From: Monodelphis domestica
Taxonomy: Eukaryota; Chordata; Mammalia; Didelphimorphia; Didelphidae
Direction: 5' to 3'
NCBI RefSeq assembly: GCF_027887165.1
Contig: NC_077228.1
Coordinates: forward strand, 106,776,043-106,840,042
Length of the DNA: 64,000 bases
Shown: piece after piece, positions 1 to 11,973 of the stretch
How positions within the stretch are numbered: position 1 is the stretch's first letter
Layout of the letters: each line of letters begins with the position of its first letter
Translations under genes and position numbers: made by a program
Notes under the pieces: model-generated
Databases searched by the model: none
The model's input: the letters and a program-made list of their open reading frames with translations, nothing else
What the model was told of the DNA's origin: nothing

Positions 1-1521
1 TCTTTCCCCTCCCTTCTCCTTCCTACAGGAAGTAGCAGTTCCTGATGACTGGTTTCCCTATCATGCACATCCCCAAGCCTCAGCTCCCCTCCTCCTGGGC
101 TGGGCTGGGCTAGGTCAACCCCTCCCCAAAGGCTTATTTGGACTTGGGAAGGGTGGCAAGGCCAGACTACTGTGTACATGTGGATTCATGTGGATATGTG
201 TGCCCAGTATGTCCAACCCCTGAGCTGCCAGAGTTCTCATTACCAACAATCCTCTAAGAGCCATAGAAGCTAGTTTGACTTGCTTGTCTTTGCTGCATGC
301 TATATAGAGTTCACTGTTTTCACACCAAAATGCATGTACACAGATCTGTGGGTTAGTTCTTCTTTGTAGGTTCTAAATATAAATCTGGTTTAAACTACAG
401 TGGGACGTTTTCTATACTCTCTCCACCAGAAGTTTACCCATTGCATCAATCCACATGTCCCAAGTCATTTCCCAAGTATTTGTTTTTTGCCTCATGAATG
501 CTTTTATTTTTTAAACTTTTGTTTCAATCTGAGTGGTTTGTTAGGGGATGTCACATTTATGTTGGGTTTCTACCTTTCTTTATGAAGCTGTTGAAATGTC
601 CCAATTAGATTGCCATCATTCTTCCCCACCCCTAACCCCATGCTTGGATTTTGAACCATGCTGTGGGGTGGGCCAGCCTCCCACGGGGGATGGGATCTTG
701 GAGGTGGGACTGTGTTGGCAGAATGATGGAGGGGACACAGCTTTCGCATTCAACCCACAGCACAGGTTTCACAGGATAAACTACTCCACCTTGACTGAGG
801 CCTGGCTTTATTTTATTCCCTCATGATCACACATCTAATTGGCATACAGTTTCATTCTCAACATACATGTTTCCATAGAACCTAACAACAGATGGGAAGC
901 CTAGGGAGATAGTCAATGGAACATTGTCACGAAGTGCAGGGTCAGAGGGTAGAATCAACATGACCCAGATATAGGTTGGGGAATTCAGAGCACAGATTTG
1001 CCAAAAGTTTTTATGCCTAGAAAAGAGGGTCCTATCTAAGTGGGTATACAAGAATCCTTAGGTTTAATTTTCTAAGTGGGATCTCCTGGTAATATCCTGG
1101 GGGGACAGAATAGGACATCTATATTAACCCTGCAAGCATGTTGCTCTCATCTATTTTTCCTGGGGCTAAGTAAGAATAATAATCATAGCAATTCCAATAA
1201 TAAGGGGATGTTAATAAGGAAAAATCACTTGGGGGGAGGGGTTTCAGTGGGTGTTTCCATCCTTCCTGGGGGCTGATTTGCAGTCCCTGGTTTCCCATGT
1301 GACCGTGTCAAACAGTGTGGTCTTTGATGGCTCCCAGCAGAACCATGTGACATTTATATCTAGTATTCCATTAGGTCCTTATTGTATATTTGTTTTCAGT
1401 TTTTGCTCAATGGTGTTTTGTGATTTTCATTTTGTTTCTCCCTTTGAGTATCCCAATGCCTCTACCAGCCTTATCTCACTTCCCTATTTTCTTCTCCTTT
1501 CTTCCTTCCTTCCTGGTATAG
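1..1521 (+). other. ATP2B4: Last intron of ATP2B4 (partial)
   Basis: This non-coding stretch lies upstream of the ATP2B4 terminal exon. It ends in a long pyrimidine tract and TATAG at 1517-1521, a good 3' splice site. I looked for the alternatively spliced exon that gives the 'a' tail of PMCA pumps (site C) and saw no matching reading frame. Some G-rich and simple T/C-rich stretches are present, but no repeat family that I can name with confidence. The intron assignment follows from the exon at 1522. Confidence 0.6.
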
Positions 1522-1843
1522 ATTAAAGTAGTCAGAGCATTCGGTAGCTCCCTCTATGAAGGCCTTCAGAAACCTCAATCTCGGAAGCTCTATCCATAAC
1601 TTCATAACCCACCCCAAGTTCACTCTGGAAGAAGATAAGTCAAGAACACCACTCCTGGATGATAGTGAGAAGGATGAAGAAAGCAAAAAGCCCAGGACAG
1701 ACAGATTCCCTAAGGCCAGTGGGAGCAAAGAACCCACACCCTCTCTGTCTATCAAAGAAAACAACAATGCTTTGGACTCTAGCCCAGTGCACATCACAAT
1801 TTCCAACTCGGATAGCACCTTACACAGCCTGGAGACATCGGTT
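1522..1843 (+). CDS. ATP2B4: ATP2B4 (PMCA4) terminal exon, frameshifted
   Basis: This is the last coding exon of plasma-membrane Ca2+-ATPase 4, which pumps calcium out of the cell. The exon starts exactly at the family's splice site C: IKVVRAFGSSLYEG, the second half of the calmodulin-binding segment, follows an AG acceptor in phase 0. Downstream come SIHNFITHPKF, SRTPLLDDSE and a final HSLETSV, matching the 'b' tail that ends in a PDZ ligand. The two parts are in different frames. One extra base (most simply an A at 1585-1586 in CGGAAGC) puts a TAA stop at 1597-1599 after 25 codons. The later part is open from 1556 in the shifted frame. The codon after ETSV is CAA (1844-1846), one change from TAA, so the usual stop is also missing. 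The identity is firm from the motifs and the neighbour LAX1. Whether the breaks are real or sequence errors cannot be told here. Confidence 0.85.
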
Positions 1844-1927
1844 CAACCCTCAGAACTCTGGCTTCTATCCCTGATTTCTCCCATTTCCTCCCTTATTTGC
1901 CATTTTTGTGTGATATCTATGAGGTAA
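1844..1927 (+). other. Open extension past the expected ATP2B4 stop
   Basis: The shifted frame that encodes the ATP2B4 tail does not stop after ETSV. It runs on for 27 codons to TGA/TAA-type termination at 1925-1927. The added residues are hydrophobic and serine-rich and match nothing known in PMCA pumps, so they look like translated 3' UTR. If translated, they would bury the C-terminal PDZ ligand. Actual translation is doubtful because of the upstream frameshift. Confidence 0.45.
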
Positions 1928-3730
1928 TGGAACTTCTCACTATCATGTCAACTGTTCCTGTGTGTGCACCATACGTGGATTCCCATCCAGCCATTGGAGG
2001 CAAAAGCAATCACATTTAGGGACCTCTAATTTGACTTTGAGTTGGTGTTTAAGGTGGGGGGCTTCATAGCAGGTACAAGAAGTGCTTGGGTCTCCACATG
2101 TTGGGCTCTGTAAAATAATAGTGTCTTTCATTAGCATTTTTAAAAGAAAGATAATGTCCCTCTCAGCCCTGAAATGATTTCCTACATTCGTGGGCATAGA
2201 ACACAGGAACTTGGTTCCAATGAGCCAATGTAAGCTGTTAATTAAACAAGGATGCAGAGGGAGAAAAATGTATCCAAAAGGAAATAGTATAGGATTGGGG
2301 TAGGATGGGAGGTGGGGAATGGAGTTTGCAGAATCAGCCTATAGATAAAGATTGCTTTTTAAAAAAAAAAAAAAACTATTTTGACCAGCTGGTCACATAT
2401 TAGGGACCAGAAACTGGCAGATCTGGGGCAAAGACAGGCCATTAGAATAGAGAGAATAACATTGGGTTTTCTATCTGGCATGACCCTTGGTACTTGCAAA
2501 GCAGTCTGCCAAGGCTTTGCCAACTCAAAAATAAAAAAAAAACCAATTCTGGAGGCTACATGTCTACTCCCTAAAGATTCTCTAGGTGCCTGACAGGTTA
2601 CCCTTGAAGACCTTATCTGCTTTTTATTATTATTTTTTTTACTATTCCAAATGTTTACAAATCCACACAAAACAAGCATTTCCATATGACTTCCTTTTCT
2701 TCATATTCACATAATAGATCCCATCCACTAGTGTCCAAACTGCTCCCTCCCCTCCTCACATTATAGAAGATAGCATCATGGAGGCTAAAATGTTCATATA
2801 AATTACGTCTTTCATGTTTTATCTTTCTGTTCACTTTCTGGAGGTGACTTCTCAGTTTATTCTTCTATTATTAGTTCTTTGGCTGTATATAATATTATCC
2901 TGGTTCTATTCCAGGCTTTTTAAAAATCAGTTTGTTCATCGTTTCTTATAGTGCAATAGTCATATACCACATATACCATCACGATCATATACCACAATTT
3001 GTGTAGCCATTCACCATCTGATGGGCATCCCCTCAGTTTCCAATCCTTTGCCACCACAAAGAAAGCTGCTATAAATATTTTGGAACTTAAGGGCTCTTCT
3101 CCTCTTTCCCTAGTCTCCTTGGGAAACAGATCCAGCAGTACCATTGCTGGGTATAAAGGATATCCACAGTATTACAACTCTTTGAGTGTAATTCCAAATT
3201 GCTCTCCAAAATGGTTGGATCAGTTCACAGTTCCATCAACAGTGCATTAGTGAGTGTCCCTACTTTTCCACATCCCCTCCAACATTTGTCACTTTACCCT
3301 ATTGTCATTTTACCCAGTCTTGTGGGTCTGAGGTGATAACTAAGAGCTGTCTTGGTTTGCATTTCTCTAATCAATAGTGATTTGGAGCATTTTTTTCATA
3401 TACCTATATATGGCTTTGATTTCTTTATCTGAAATTTGTCTATTCATATCTTTTGCCCATTGGGGACTTATCTGCTTTTTTAAAGTCAAAAGGTCTTTTG
3501 TGTTCTAGTTTCCATAGTAGGAAAGAGAGACTATATTAATATCATGCAAAAAATACAGTTTTCTTCAGATCAGAAATTGATATTTCTGAGTCAGCCTTAT
3601 GTATCTTGTTTAAAAGGATTAAAAATTAAGTGCTATCATGTGACCCAGTTGAAGAGCTTATGCAATTGGCTGTTTGATGTGACAAGTGACTTAGTATATT
3701 TTTGATTGGTTTTAAATGCCAATAAACTAT
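1847..3730 (+). other. ATP2B4: Probable ATP2B4 3' UTR with candidate poly(A) signal
   Basis: This non-coding sequence follows the terminal exon. An AATAAA at 3721-3726 is the first clear canonical poly(A) signal after the exon on this strand. The stretch contains an antisense L1 end at 2626-3466, so if the UTR reaches 3730 it includes inverted L1 sequence. PMCA4 transcripts in other mammals have long 3' UTRs, which fits. The true cleavage site is not established. Confidence 0.35.
2626..3466 (-). mobile_element. L1 3' end, 5'-truncated, antisense
   Basis: Read on the minus strand this is the end of L1 ORF2 and the start of its 3' UTR. Recognisable phrases include MVLLDLFPKE, FIAAFFVVAKDWK and GEWLHKLWYM, the same segment that is better preserved at 54.2-54.9 kb. 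It is flanked by the direct repeat CTTATCTGCTTTTT at 2612-2625 and 3467-3480, a target-site duplication typical of target-primed insertion. Many substitutions make it an old copy. Confidence 0.85.
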
Positions 3731-3739
3731 TTAATTTCT

Positions 3740-4580
3740 CCAAATAGCCAACAAAAAAGAAAAAATGAGTTGGGTTCTAGAGATATTTTTATATAAATTA
3801 TATCAATGTGGCTGAGTAAGTTTAAGCATTTATGTGCGTACATTAAGTAAAATTTTTTTCTATTTAGTTTCAGTGATACAACTGGCAGCAGGTAAATGTG
3901 GCTCAAGTTATTCAAGGAAATTCCCTCTCCCCTTCCTCCAGAAAACAAAACAAAATAAAATAAAATGATGCTTTAGATTTGAAATGGGTTAGTGTAGGGT
4001 TGGAAGGAGATGAGTAAGAGTGAAGTCCTCCACTTTAGATTCCTCCCTAGATTGGTCTTAAAGGATAAGGATGAGAGTCTGCTAATGGAAAGGAAACATT
4101 AAGCATTGTGCCAGACAAGAGATGAACTTATACCCCTGATACATTCAGTTGGATTGTCAGCTTCTCTCACATTAGGATTTGCAGAAGTTAGGGGCCTCTT
4201 GTTGATGTCTGTTTTCTTCAAAGCAACTGGCAGATAGGTATCAAAGATATTAGCATCTCTTCTAGTCTGCAAAGATCCCTTTTAGAGTCTACAACTTCTG
4301 CTGTCTTTTCTCTTCTTGTATCCCAGAGTGTTTAAATAATGTACATAGCATATAATTTGAGAGGACTTTCTACATGAGCATCTAAATGTTTCCCTCCAGA
4401 AAGGTTTTGTACACCATGAGGAAGTATCTACCCAAAATAAAAAGAACAAACACTAATTCTAGTCATGGTTGACAGTCTTGGAGAACTGTCTGGACAGAAT
4501 TCCCCACTTGGTGTCCCCTGTCCTCTGGACAGGAGTGCTTGAGGAGCCATGGCACTACTCCTCACTTAAGAATGGTAGTT
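3740..4580. other. Intergenic, nothing recognised
   Basis: There is no convincing exon, RNA gene or nameable repeat. A run of AAAATAAAATAAAATG near 3950 is low-complexity A-rich DNA. Open frames here are short and without family motifs. Confidence 0.4.
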
Positions 4581-4582
4581 TC

Positions 4583-4788
4583 AGGGGGCATCTGGGTAGT
4601 TCAGTGAATTGAGAGCCAGGCCTAGAGATGGGAGGTCCTGGGTTCAAATCTGACCTTCCCAGCTGTGTGACCCTGGGCAAGTCCCCATTAACCCCCATGG
4701 CCTAGCTCTTACCACTCTTCTGCCTTGGAACCAATATAGAGTATTGATTCCAAGATGGAAGGTAAGTGTTAAAAAACAAAGAAGAAGA
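4583..4788 (+). mobile_element. WSINE1-like tRNA-derived SINE
   Basis: The copy shows the A-box-like head (GGTAGTTCAGTGAATTGAGA), the B-box-like GGTTCAAATCTGACC, the block TGTGACCCTGGGCAAGTC, and the tail block CCACTCTTCTGCCTTGGAAC with AAGGTAAG at the 3' end. An (AAG)n stretch follows. It is nearly full length. Confidence 0.85.
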
Positions 4789-5282
4789 AGAAGAGGGAGT
4801 TTCACCTCAGAACCTCTTAGGGGAGCCTGGTAGACTCTTTTTAACTAAAACCTTTTAAAATTTCTAACCCTCTCCCACTTCCACTATTCCTAGAGGGGAA
4901 AGTGTATACAGAAGACTTCCAAAACACTAAAATCTAGAAAGGGAATGGAGCCCTGAGTGTCATGAGATCTCTTAGATAAATCTCTTGCTTCTTCTTCTAC
5001 CTTATGGTTGAACCAGTCAGTGGCACCATTCCCAAATATCCTTGGTCCCACTCCAACTGCTAGTTCTTATTATGAGTCATCCCACTGTAGTAAGAATTTG
5101 TCAATGAACTTTATCCTTCAACCATTCCAAGTTCCTTCTTTTCCCTTGAACAGACCGATCCCTTTATTTTTAGCTCAGTGCCATCTCTGCCAGCCCTTCC
5201 ACACCAATTTTACCCTTCCTAGCTTGTTTCCCAAGAGGAAGAGGTATGACTAAATTGACTGTGTTAAACATTTTCCGTGTGT

Positions 5283-5304
5283 ATGTGTGTATGCCATATG
5301 TGAA

Positions 5305-5353
<49 letters not shown>

Positions 5354-5366
5354 ATATATATATGTA
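5283..5366. repeat. (TG)n / (TATATG)n microsatellite
   Basis: A pure TG run of about 13 units is flanked by imperfect TATATG and TATATA repeats. It has no link to a gene. Confidence 0.9.
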
Positions 5367-5369
5367 TGC

Positions 5370-7730
5370 CAATGAATCTTAACTCTTAAGTCTTTTGTAA
5401 GCAACACACAAATAGGAGTTCTGAGTTAGTAACTCATAACACGCACTGGTATTTTGTACAAAAAGGAAAAAATCAAACAGGAGGCTGAGTATTTGTGGTA
5501 TGCATGACATAAAAGGTAAACAATATTTTCAAAGCAATATGTATCCTGGTGTGTCCTGCCATATTCTGCAGTTCTGCTTAACAGTGCACCCAGTCTATAC
5601 CTGAATTCTGATATTATTTAAGCTCTATGTATAATGTTTTGCATGTATTTATATAGTTCTTGGAAAAAAGTGGAATCAACTGTCGATGCTTCTGGAAACA
5701 CTGAAACTTAAATGTGTCAGTTCATCAAGATGAGAAGATTGAGAGGCGACATTTTAAAAAGGAAAAAATCAAGGAATAATTTTATTTTATTGGGGGAGAG
5801 GGAACCAAAGCTTTTGCCATTGAGCAAAAACCAATGCCACTGTACACTGAGAATAAAAACCCCATGCCCACTTGTAATTGTGATGTTCTCGGTGTGTCTT
5901 CACCAACGTGTAACTGTCCCTCCTTGTCTCCCAAAACTGAGCTGGGCACTTCTCCACAGCCTTCAGCATGACCCCTTCCAAGCAAATGAGTAGCTCCAAA
6001 TCCACAAGTCCCCAACCCAAACACATCTTTTCCTCTCTTGGTTTTCACCAATGATTGCTCAGATTTTTTTTTGTTAAAAACTCATTTTTAAGATAATTAA
6101 AATAATTTTAATCAAGTTGATTAAAATTAATTTAAATAATTTTCATCAGTAAATTTATTTGTAAAATTAATTTTTCTACATTACTACCACAGTTCAGCAG
6201 TTTTCCCTTGCTTGGGCCTGAAGGAAAGGGAGAGGGAGAGGGACTGGGGAGTGATCCAATTGCTTAAAGAAGGAATTGAATTAAAGAGAATGAATCTGGA
6301 AGGAATAGAAGAAAATCAAGCTTCTGAAGTACATTTTCTTAGATCTTATTTTTTATTGGAAAAGAAGATTAACCTTCTAGGACACTTGGCTGCTGCTATG
6401 GAGCCACATGACCTGCAACTTTTCCTACCACAGTCCAGTACTGTTCAGGTTGGCTAATTACTCCATTTACTGAGTTGTTATTTCTATTCCCTGGACCTTC
6501 TTGGCTACTTCTTTCTGGCAACTCACTTTCATGTGAGAGTAACTCTTCAAACAGAGCAGTTCTGACTTACTTCTTCATGTTACATGGGTATTTTCTAGCT
6601 TCCACTGCCTTTTTTTACTATAACTCCAAAGTACACATCTCCCCACAGGCCCTCTAAACAAGGTAGTGATTTCGAAGAGCTACATGAGTCTTGAGACTGA
6701 CCCAGGTAACATCTGGAAATCCTAAACCTAGATCTTGACTATGGAGGAGAAACCAGTTTTAGAAGAAGCAAACTTGTCCAGGCCTCTCCCATCCCTACTC
6801 CTCCTTAGGGTCCTCTGTTTGCAACAACTTGAATTTAGAAGCCATCATCCCATCTCTGATGGTACAGCCTTTAGTCAGTCCAGAGTACTTTAAACAGGTT
6901 AAACCTTGTGTTCCTCTACCATTCCTCCCTCCAAATCCCACCTCTGCCTCCATATCCAGAGGAGTTTCAGTTGGAACTCAAAAACTCCTGCTTTCGAACT
7001 GGGCAGTAAGTAATAAGGATCCACCTAAATGTGGGCCACAAACAAAGACAAATAAGCATAGAACCATAGCTCCTCACTTTAAATCACAACCTTTTCTCTT
7101 GAGGTTCTCTGCCATTATTGGGTGCTTACGTGCCCCCATGAGCAAACACACCTTTCTCTTTTGTCTTCTAACCTCTTTTAGTAAGCTCTGCTACAGAATA
7201 GGAATTCCACCCAGTCCTACATCTGTTTTCTGAGATATCAAAATACAAAGCTGATCCAGCATCTTTGGATCAGCATTTTTAAACTTTCAACTCTCAGTCC
7301 TACAGGAATCATCCTGTCCTTTGGGATTCCATTGAGTGAAGTAAGAAAGCCAGCCTAGATAAGGACTATGGCCAGGAATTCAAGTTTTCCTCTCTGCCAT
7401 CTTCCCCAGGAGCATTTAGCAGATATTTGTGGGCGTAGCTGAAATCCATCTCTTGGTAGCCAAACTCCATGTGTTTTCCTTATCTGTGTTGTCCTCTGTT
7501 GCCTTCTTTCTACCTTCACTCCCACCCCTTACCTCCACCTCACAGATATCGCTGCTCAAGGTTTTTAGAAATCCCCTGCTCTGTTGGGTTGTTTTATCAC
7601 ACATATTCACTATCAAGCAATTCACTGCTTTATTCTGTGATAAACATAGAGAAGACTCACTAGATACCTGTGCTGAATATATGCTTACCTTTGTTCCTAT
7701 GTCTATCAATGTTTCCACCCCCTGTTGCAC
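5370..7730. other. Intergenic, no gene recognised
   Basis: There are several open frames of 60-137 codons on both strands, but none has a family motif, bordering splice sites of note or composition different from its surroundings. An A+T-rich patch at 6068-6175 has imperfect palindromes built from TTAATTTAA-like words. I see no nameable element. Confidence 0.4.
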
Positions 7731-7734
7731 TGCA

Positions 7735-7930
7735 AGGCAGCTAGGGGCACTGTGGATTGAGAATCAGGCCAGAGACAGAAGATTTAGGTTCAAATATGGC
7801 CTCAGACACTTCCTAGAATGTGACCCTGGGCAAGTCATTTAACCTCCATTGCCTAGCCCTTACTGCTTTTTAGCCTTAGAACCAATGCATAATATTGATT
7901 CTAAGAAAGAAGGGAAGGGTTTTAAAAAAC
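7735..7930 (+). mobile_element. WSINE1-like SINE
   Basis: The copy carries GGATTGAGAATCAGGCC, GGTTCAAATATGGCCTCAG, GTGACCCTGGGCAAGTCA and GCCTTAGAACCAATGC in order. A 15-base poly-G run at 7935-7949 follows the 3' end. Confidence 0.85.
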
Positions 7931-8849
7931 TGGAGGGGGGGGGGGGGGGAGAAAGGGAAGGCTGCTATGTCTTTTATGGGCCAAAATTTTTAAAACCTGT
8001 TGTAAATAAAAATAAATCACCAGATGTCACCATCTCTTTCTGTGATGTCTTTGGTGTCCAGTTATATCAGGCATGAACCTATTTATTTTCTGAGTCATGC
8101 ATGAGAGGACAGTTAGGTCATCCACCAAATCTGCCGAAGAGCTTTAGACAAAACGAGATTCTTTTGGGTCTTGTACTTGGTTTGACCCAGTGTTCTAATT
8201 CTTCTCTGAGACCATTTCTATCCCCTTCATTTCTCAAGCTGAGAGGGCAGAACTGATGTGGGGATACTATGTATATGGAGAGGGGTGCAGGTCTCTCCAT
8301 TTTTCTGCAAGAAGATAAAAGGTCTGAGCCATTCCTACTAGCCCCTGAACTCTGTGTTTCAGAAATCTATGTTCCTTCTTTCTTTGGGAATTATCTTTGT
8401 CACCCTTTTCTCCCAATACTGTTTCTCTCTTCTGTGGTGTATGTCCCCCACCCTATGTCATCTCATGGCATTGCTGAGCTTTGGGGGTATGGTGGGGAGG
8501 GACATGACATATCCTATGTTTTATGACTTCTACTTCAAGATAACCAGTTAGGGTTGTGCCCACTGGAACTGGCAGAAAGTGGTTAACCCACTTAGTTTTT
8601 TGCTTTCTAATTTAAGATTTTAAAGAAAATTAAGTAACCTCTTAGCCCTCTTGGAGATGGACTAGGCCAGATAAGGGGAGAAAAGCTTGCTGAGTCACAG
8701 AATATGCCCAGTCCCTATCCTTTCAGATTGAGAGTGAGGGTTGTGGGTTTAAACATGATTCTACTCCAAACCTCCTGCATCTTAGGATCAGCCCAGCTGG
8801 CAAAGCATACATTTCTAGGTCAGCTAAACAAACAGGGTGCAACAGTACA

Positions 8850-9260
8850 GTTGTATTCAATTTGGACATTTATTGAATGCCTATTGTGTATTAGACATCA
8901 TACTAAGCCTGGGGCTACAAGTATCCTGGAAGAGCATTTATTCAATGCCCATATTGTGTGCCAAGTCAGACTGGTCTAGGCACTAGAGACTCAAATATGA
9001 GAAATGAAATAAATCTGAAAATGTATGCGCCTCCAACATTAAAGAACTCAAATCTAATGGAAAGGGAGGAATAGGAATTGTGTGTAAGTATGGCACAAAA
9101 TAGACTGTGAGGAAAGTTTCCAGCAAAGTGCTACAAGAAATTTGGGACCAGAGAAAATATGCTCACTTGTTTGATTCAGAATGGGCTTTGTGAAGGAATT
9201 GCCATCCAAGCAGAGTCTTGAAGGAAATGAAAGACTTAGATGATGTCATACCTTGTACAA
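8850..9260 (+). repeat. L2-type LINE tail fragments
   Basis: Two successive stretches resemble the mammalian L2 3' region ('TTTATTGAATGCCTA...', 'GCATTTATTCAATGCCCA...', then 'AAGCAGAGTCTTGAAGG'). The doubled motif suggests two overlapping old copies. Divergence is high. Confidence 0.5.
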
Positions 9261-9397
9261 TAAATCACTCAGAGCCTAAAGGTACAAGTCAACAATTCCA
9301 TTTAATGAAAACATATCCAACAACTCCTCCCAACCCTGGGAAAAGCAATTTTAGCAAAGTAAACACAGCACAATGAGGATATCAAAAACAGTTGACT

Positions 9398-9600
9398 GGG
9401 AAGGTAGGTGGCTCAGTGAAAAAAGAGCCAGATTTGGAGATAGCAAGGCATGGGTTCAAATCTGATCATGGAGACTTCCTAGCAATGTGACCAGAAGCAA
9501 GTTATTTGATCCCAATTGCCTACCCTTTACCACTCCTGCCTTAGAACTGATACTTCATGTCAATTCTAAGATAAAAAGTAAGGGTTGATTTTTTTTTAAT
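9398..9600 (+). mobile_element. WSINE1-like SINE, diverged
   Basis: It runs from GGTAGGTGGCTCAGTG through GGGTTCAAATCTGATCATGG to CCTTAGAACTGATAC and TAAGGGTT, ending in a T-rich tail. More substitutions than in neighbouring copies indicate an older insertion. Confidence 0.8.
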
Positions 9601-9999
9601 CTGTTGATGAGGATGTCCCCCTAAGAATCAGGAGCTCACAGCCCACATCTTTGTATAGCCCCCTTGCCCAGAGGATCTAGGGCAGTATCCCACAGCAATA
9701 CACCTGAATGCACAATTAACTCAAACTGCCCCTACATCTGCTTCACAGAGTCTTGGCTTAAAGCAGAGATGGTCAATGGTATGGGAGTATGGGCTTAACC
9801 AAAGCCTCTCCAGTTCTGTTCATGTCTTGGTCTTTAACAAATGGAAACTGGGATGAGAGGGAGTCCCTTGAAAAGGACAGTATAGGAAAGGACTCAAGAG
9901 AAAGGCTAGGATAGGATGAGCACAGAAGACAGAATCAGACCATTTGGTTGTCAGAAGGGGAGTTGTTGGTACTACTAGACAACTGAGCTGAAAGTATAC

Positions 10000-10620
10000 A
10001 GAACCTCGAATTTCAGGAGGGATTAAGGAGTTTAAACTTTATTCAAATAGGCAGGCAATGGGGAACCAATGAAGACTGGATATCTAAGTGCCCGTGAAAA
10101 GAAAACCAAATGAATGAATCGACTTTCTCAGCTCCTTGGGGGAGGCAGGGGGAAATCCAGTTAAATCTCCAGGAGTCAGTTTGAGAATCCAGAAAGTCAG
10201 ATCCCCTGACTCCTAAATTCAATGCCTCCTCCACCTCACTGAAATTAGAGGCAGATTGTCTAAACATCTAATATGCAGCCACCATTTCCCCTATTTGAAC
10301 ATGAGTGATAATCCTAACCTTTCTAGAGCAGAGATAAAGAAGAATGTGTGATTGGGAAGGACCCTCAACTCACCCAAAGACTGGAACAAAATAATAGAGT
10401 CCTCATTGGCTTATCAAGCAGGGACCATTATTTACTAAGTGCCTTAATTAAGCAAGGAGCTATATAGAAGTCAGTGAATAAACATTTCTTATGACAGTTA
10501 TGATGAATAAACATTAGTCTCTGCCCTCAAGAAACCCAGTTTAACGGAGAATACAATATGCAAGCAATATGTATTCAAGACCAACTGAAAAAAAAATTAA
10601 CAGAGGGAATTAGACCTCCC
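10000..10620 (+). repeat. L2-type LINE 3' fragments
   Basis: Words such as 'GGCAGGCAATGGGGAACCAATGAAG' in pieces and 'CTCTGCCCTCAAGAAACCCAG' recall the L2 3' UTR. The copies are broken and old. A 74-codon antisense open frame at 10043-10267 lies inside and shows no gene features. Confidence 0.4.
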
Positions 10621-11089
10621 TGAAGCTTACACTCCCAGGCCTCAAGTGATTTGTCAAGTAGTATTTTGTATTACAGTACTCCTTTTACACAATGACTATG
10701 CATTGCCATTATAGGATCACAGATTTATAGTCAGAAGTATATAGTATCATATTCCTGGAAAACTATACAAACCAAATTGTTTAATCATATTTTAAATGTA
10801 TGTGTTAAAGGGTTAAAGGAATACTAATGCAACAGAGATTTTCTCTTAATTTTATTGTTTGTAAATCCATCTCCAGCTAGAAACTGAGTCTATGCTATCT
10901 TGCTTAAAGCAAGCTATATTTGTGGTATGAAATAATTTGGGAGGAAGAAAGAGGAGAAAACTAGAAAACCTAGACTACAGCTACCAATAAGTATATAAAC
11001 AATAGGGAAATATAGTTAAAACTAGCTCTTGCATTGCCTTGGCACCATAGGATAGGGAGAGCAAAGACAATCTGTCAACAAGCATTTAT

Positions 11090-11302
11090 TAGGCAGAGGC
11101 AGCATCTTCCTGGGTTCAAATCTAGCCTCAAACACTAGCTGTGTGACCCTGGGCAAGTCACTTTACACTATTTGTCTTAGTTTCCTCATCTATAAAATGA
11201 ACTGGAAAAGGAAATGGCAAACTATTCCAGCATCTTTGCAAGAAAACCCTAAATGAAGTCACAAAGAGTTAGGCAGGACTGAAAAAACACTGAACACAAC
11301 AG
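11090..11302 (+). mobile_element. MAR1-like SINE
   Basis: It has TGGGTTCAAATCTAGCCTCA, TGTGTGACCCTGGGCAAGTC, then the MAR1-type 3' half 'TTTCCTCATCTATAAAATGA', 'GGAAATGGCAAACTATTCC' and 'AGTCACAAAGAGTTAGGCA'. The 5' end is truncated. Confidence 0.85.
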
Positions 11303-11973
11303 CCCACATACTAACCACATATATACAGTTAATTCTGCCAAGAGGACAACTTGAAAGCAAGGTAGATTGAGACAGCTATCAGTAAATATAAGCATTCAAT
11401 AAAATTTGAGTGAAGTCAGAACACAAGGGGGCCTGGTCAAAACAAGATCATGATGTTTTAAGTGGATCCAAGACCTTAAGGAACCCCAAAATTTATTTTA
11501 ATCGTGTCTAATCTTCCTGGACAGTTACTGAGGTAAGCATGACATTCTAGGTTCAATCTAGTCACAATAAAGTTAGGTTCAAACAATATTAATAAATGAA
11601 AATAATAATCTACACAAGTATTAGGGAATTATCTACCCAAATTATTACCCAAATTCACACACCTAATAAGTTTAAGAGGTTGACCTTATCGTGACTTCCT
11701 GACTACAAATCTAACACTCTTTCCATTACACTGCAATGTCTCCCAAAACATAGTACATGTAGTTGGCACTCAATAAATATTTCTTAAGTGAATACACACA
11801 TATATAACTTGCATAGATTTATATTCAGTTGCTCTCAGTTTTATCTAACTACACATGTGACAAATATTTGTCATTATAATTGAGTGATTGTCACACGATT
11901 CCAGCCACTGGGTAGGTGTTCTAGACACGAGAGAATTATGGGAGTTAAAGGAAAAATTAATCCAGTGACTTAG

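Noticed and set aside
1..240. Acceptor-like pyrimidine tract and AG at the window start followed by an open frame
   Set aside because: No donor, no recognisable protein family and no match to the alternative PMCA 'a' exon; left as intron.
1471..1818. 115-codon antisense open frame over the ATP2B4 exon
   Set aside because: It is the complement of a real exon and has no motif of its own.
4583..4788. tRNA genes suggested by A-box and B-box words in many places
   Set aside because: All are heads of tRNA-derived SINEs with the SINE body attached; no copy folds into a full tRNA.
5283..5366. Tandem repeats as a CRISPR array
   Set aside because: Dinucleotide microsatellite in a mammalian genome, no repeat-spacer pattern.
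6068..6175. A+T palindromes as an origin or regulatory site
   Set aside because: Low-complexity A+T DNA; nothing beyond composition supports a function.
7429..7842. 137-codon open frame
   Set aside because: Runs from unassigned DNA into a SINE; no splice sites or conserved motif.
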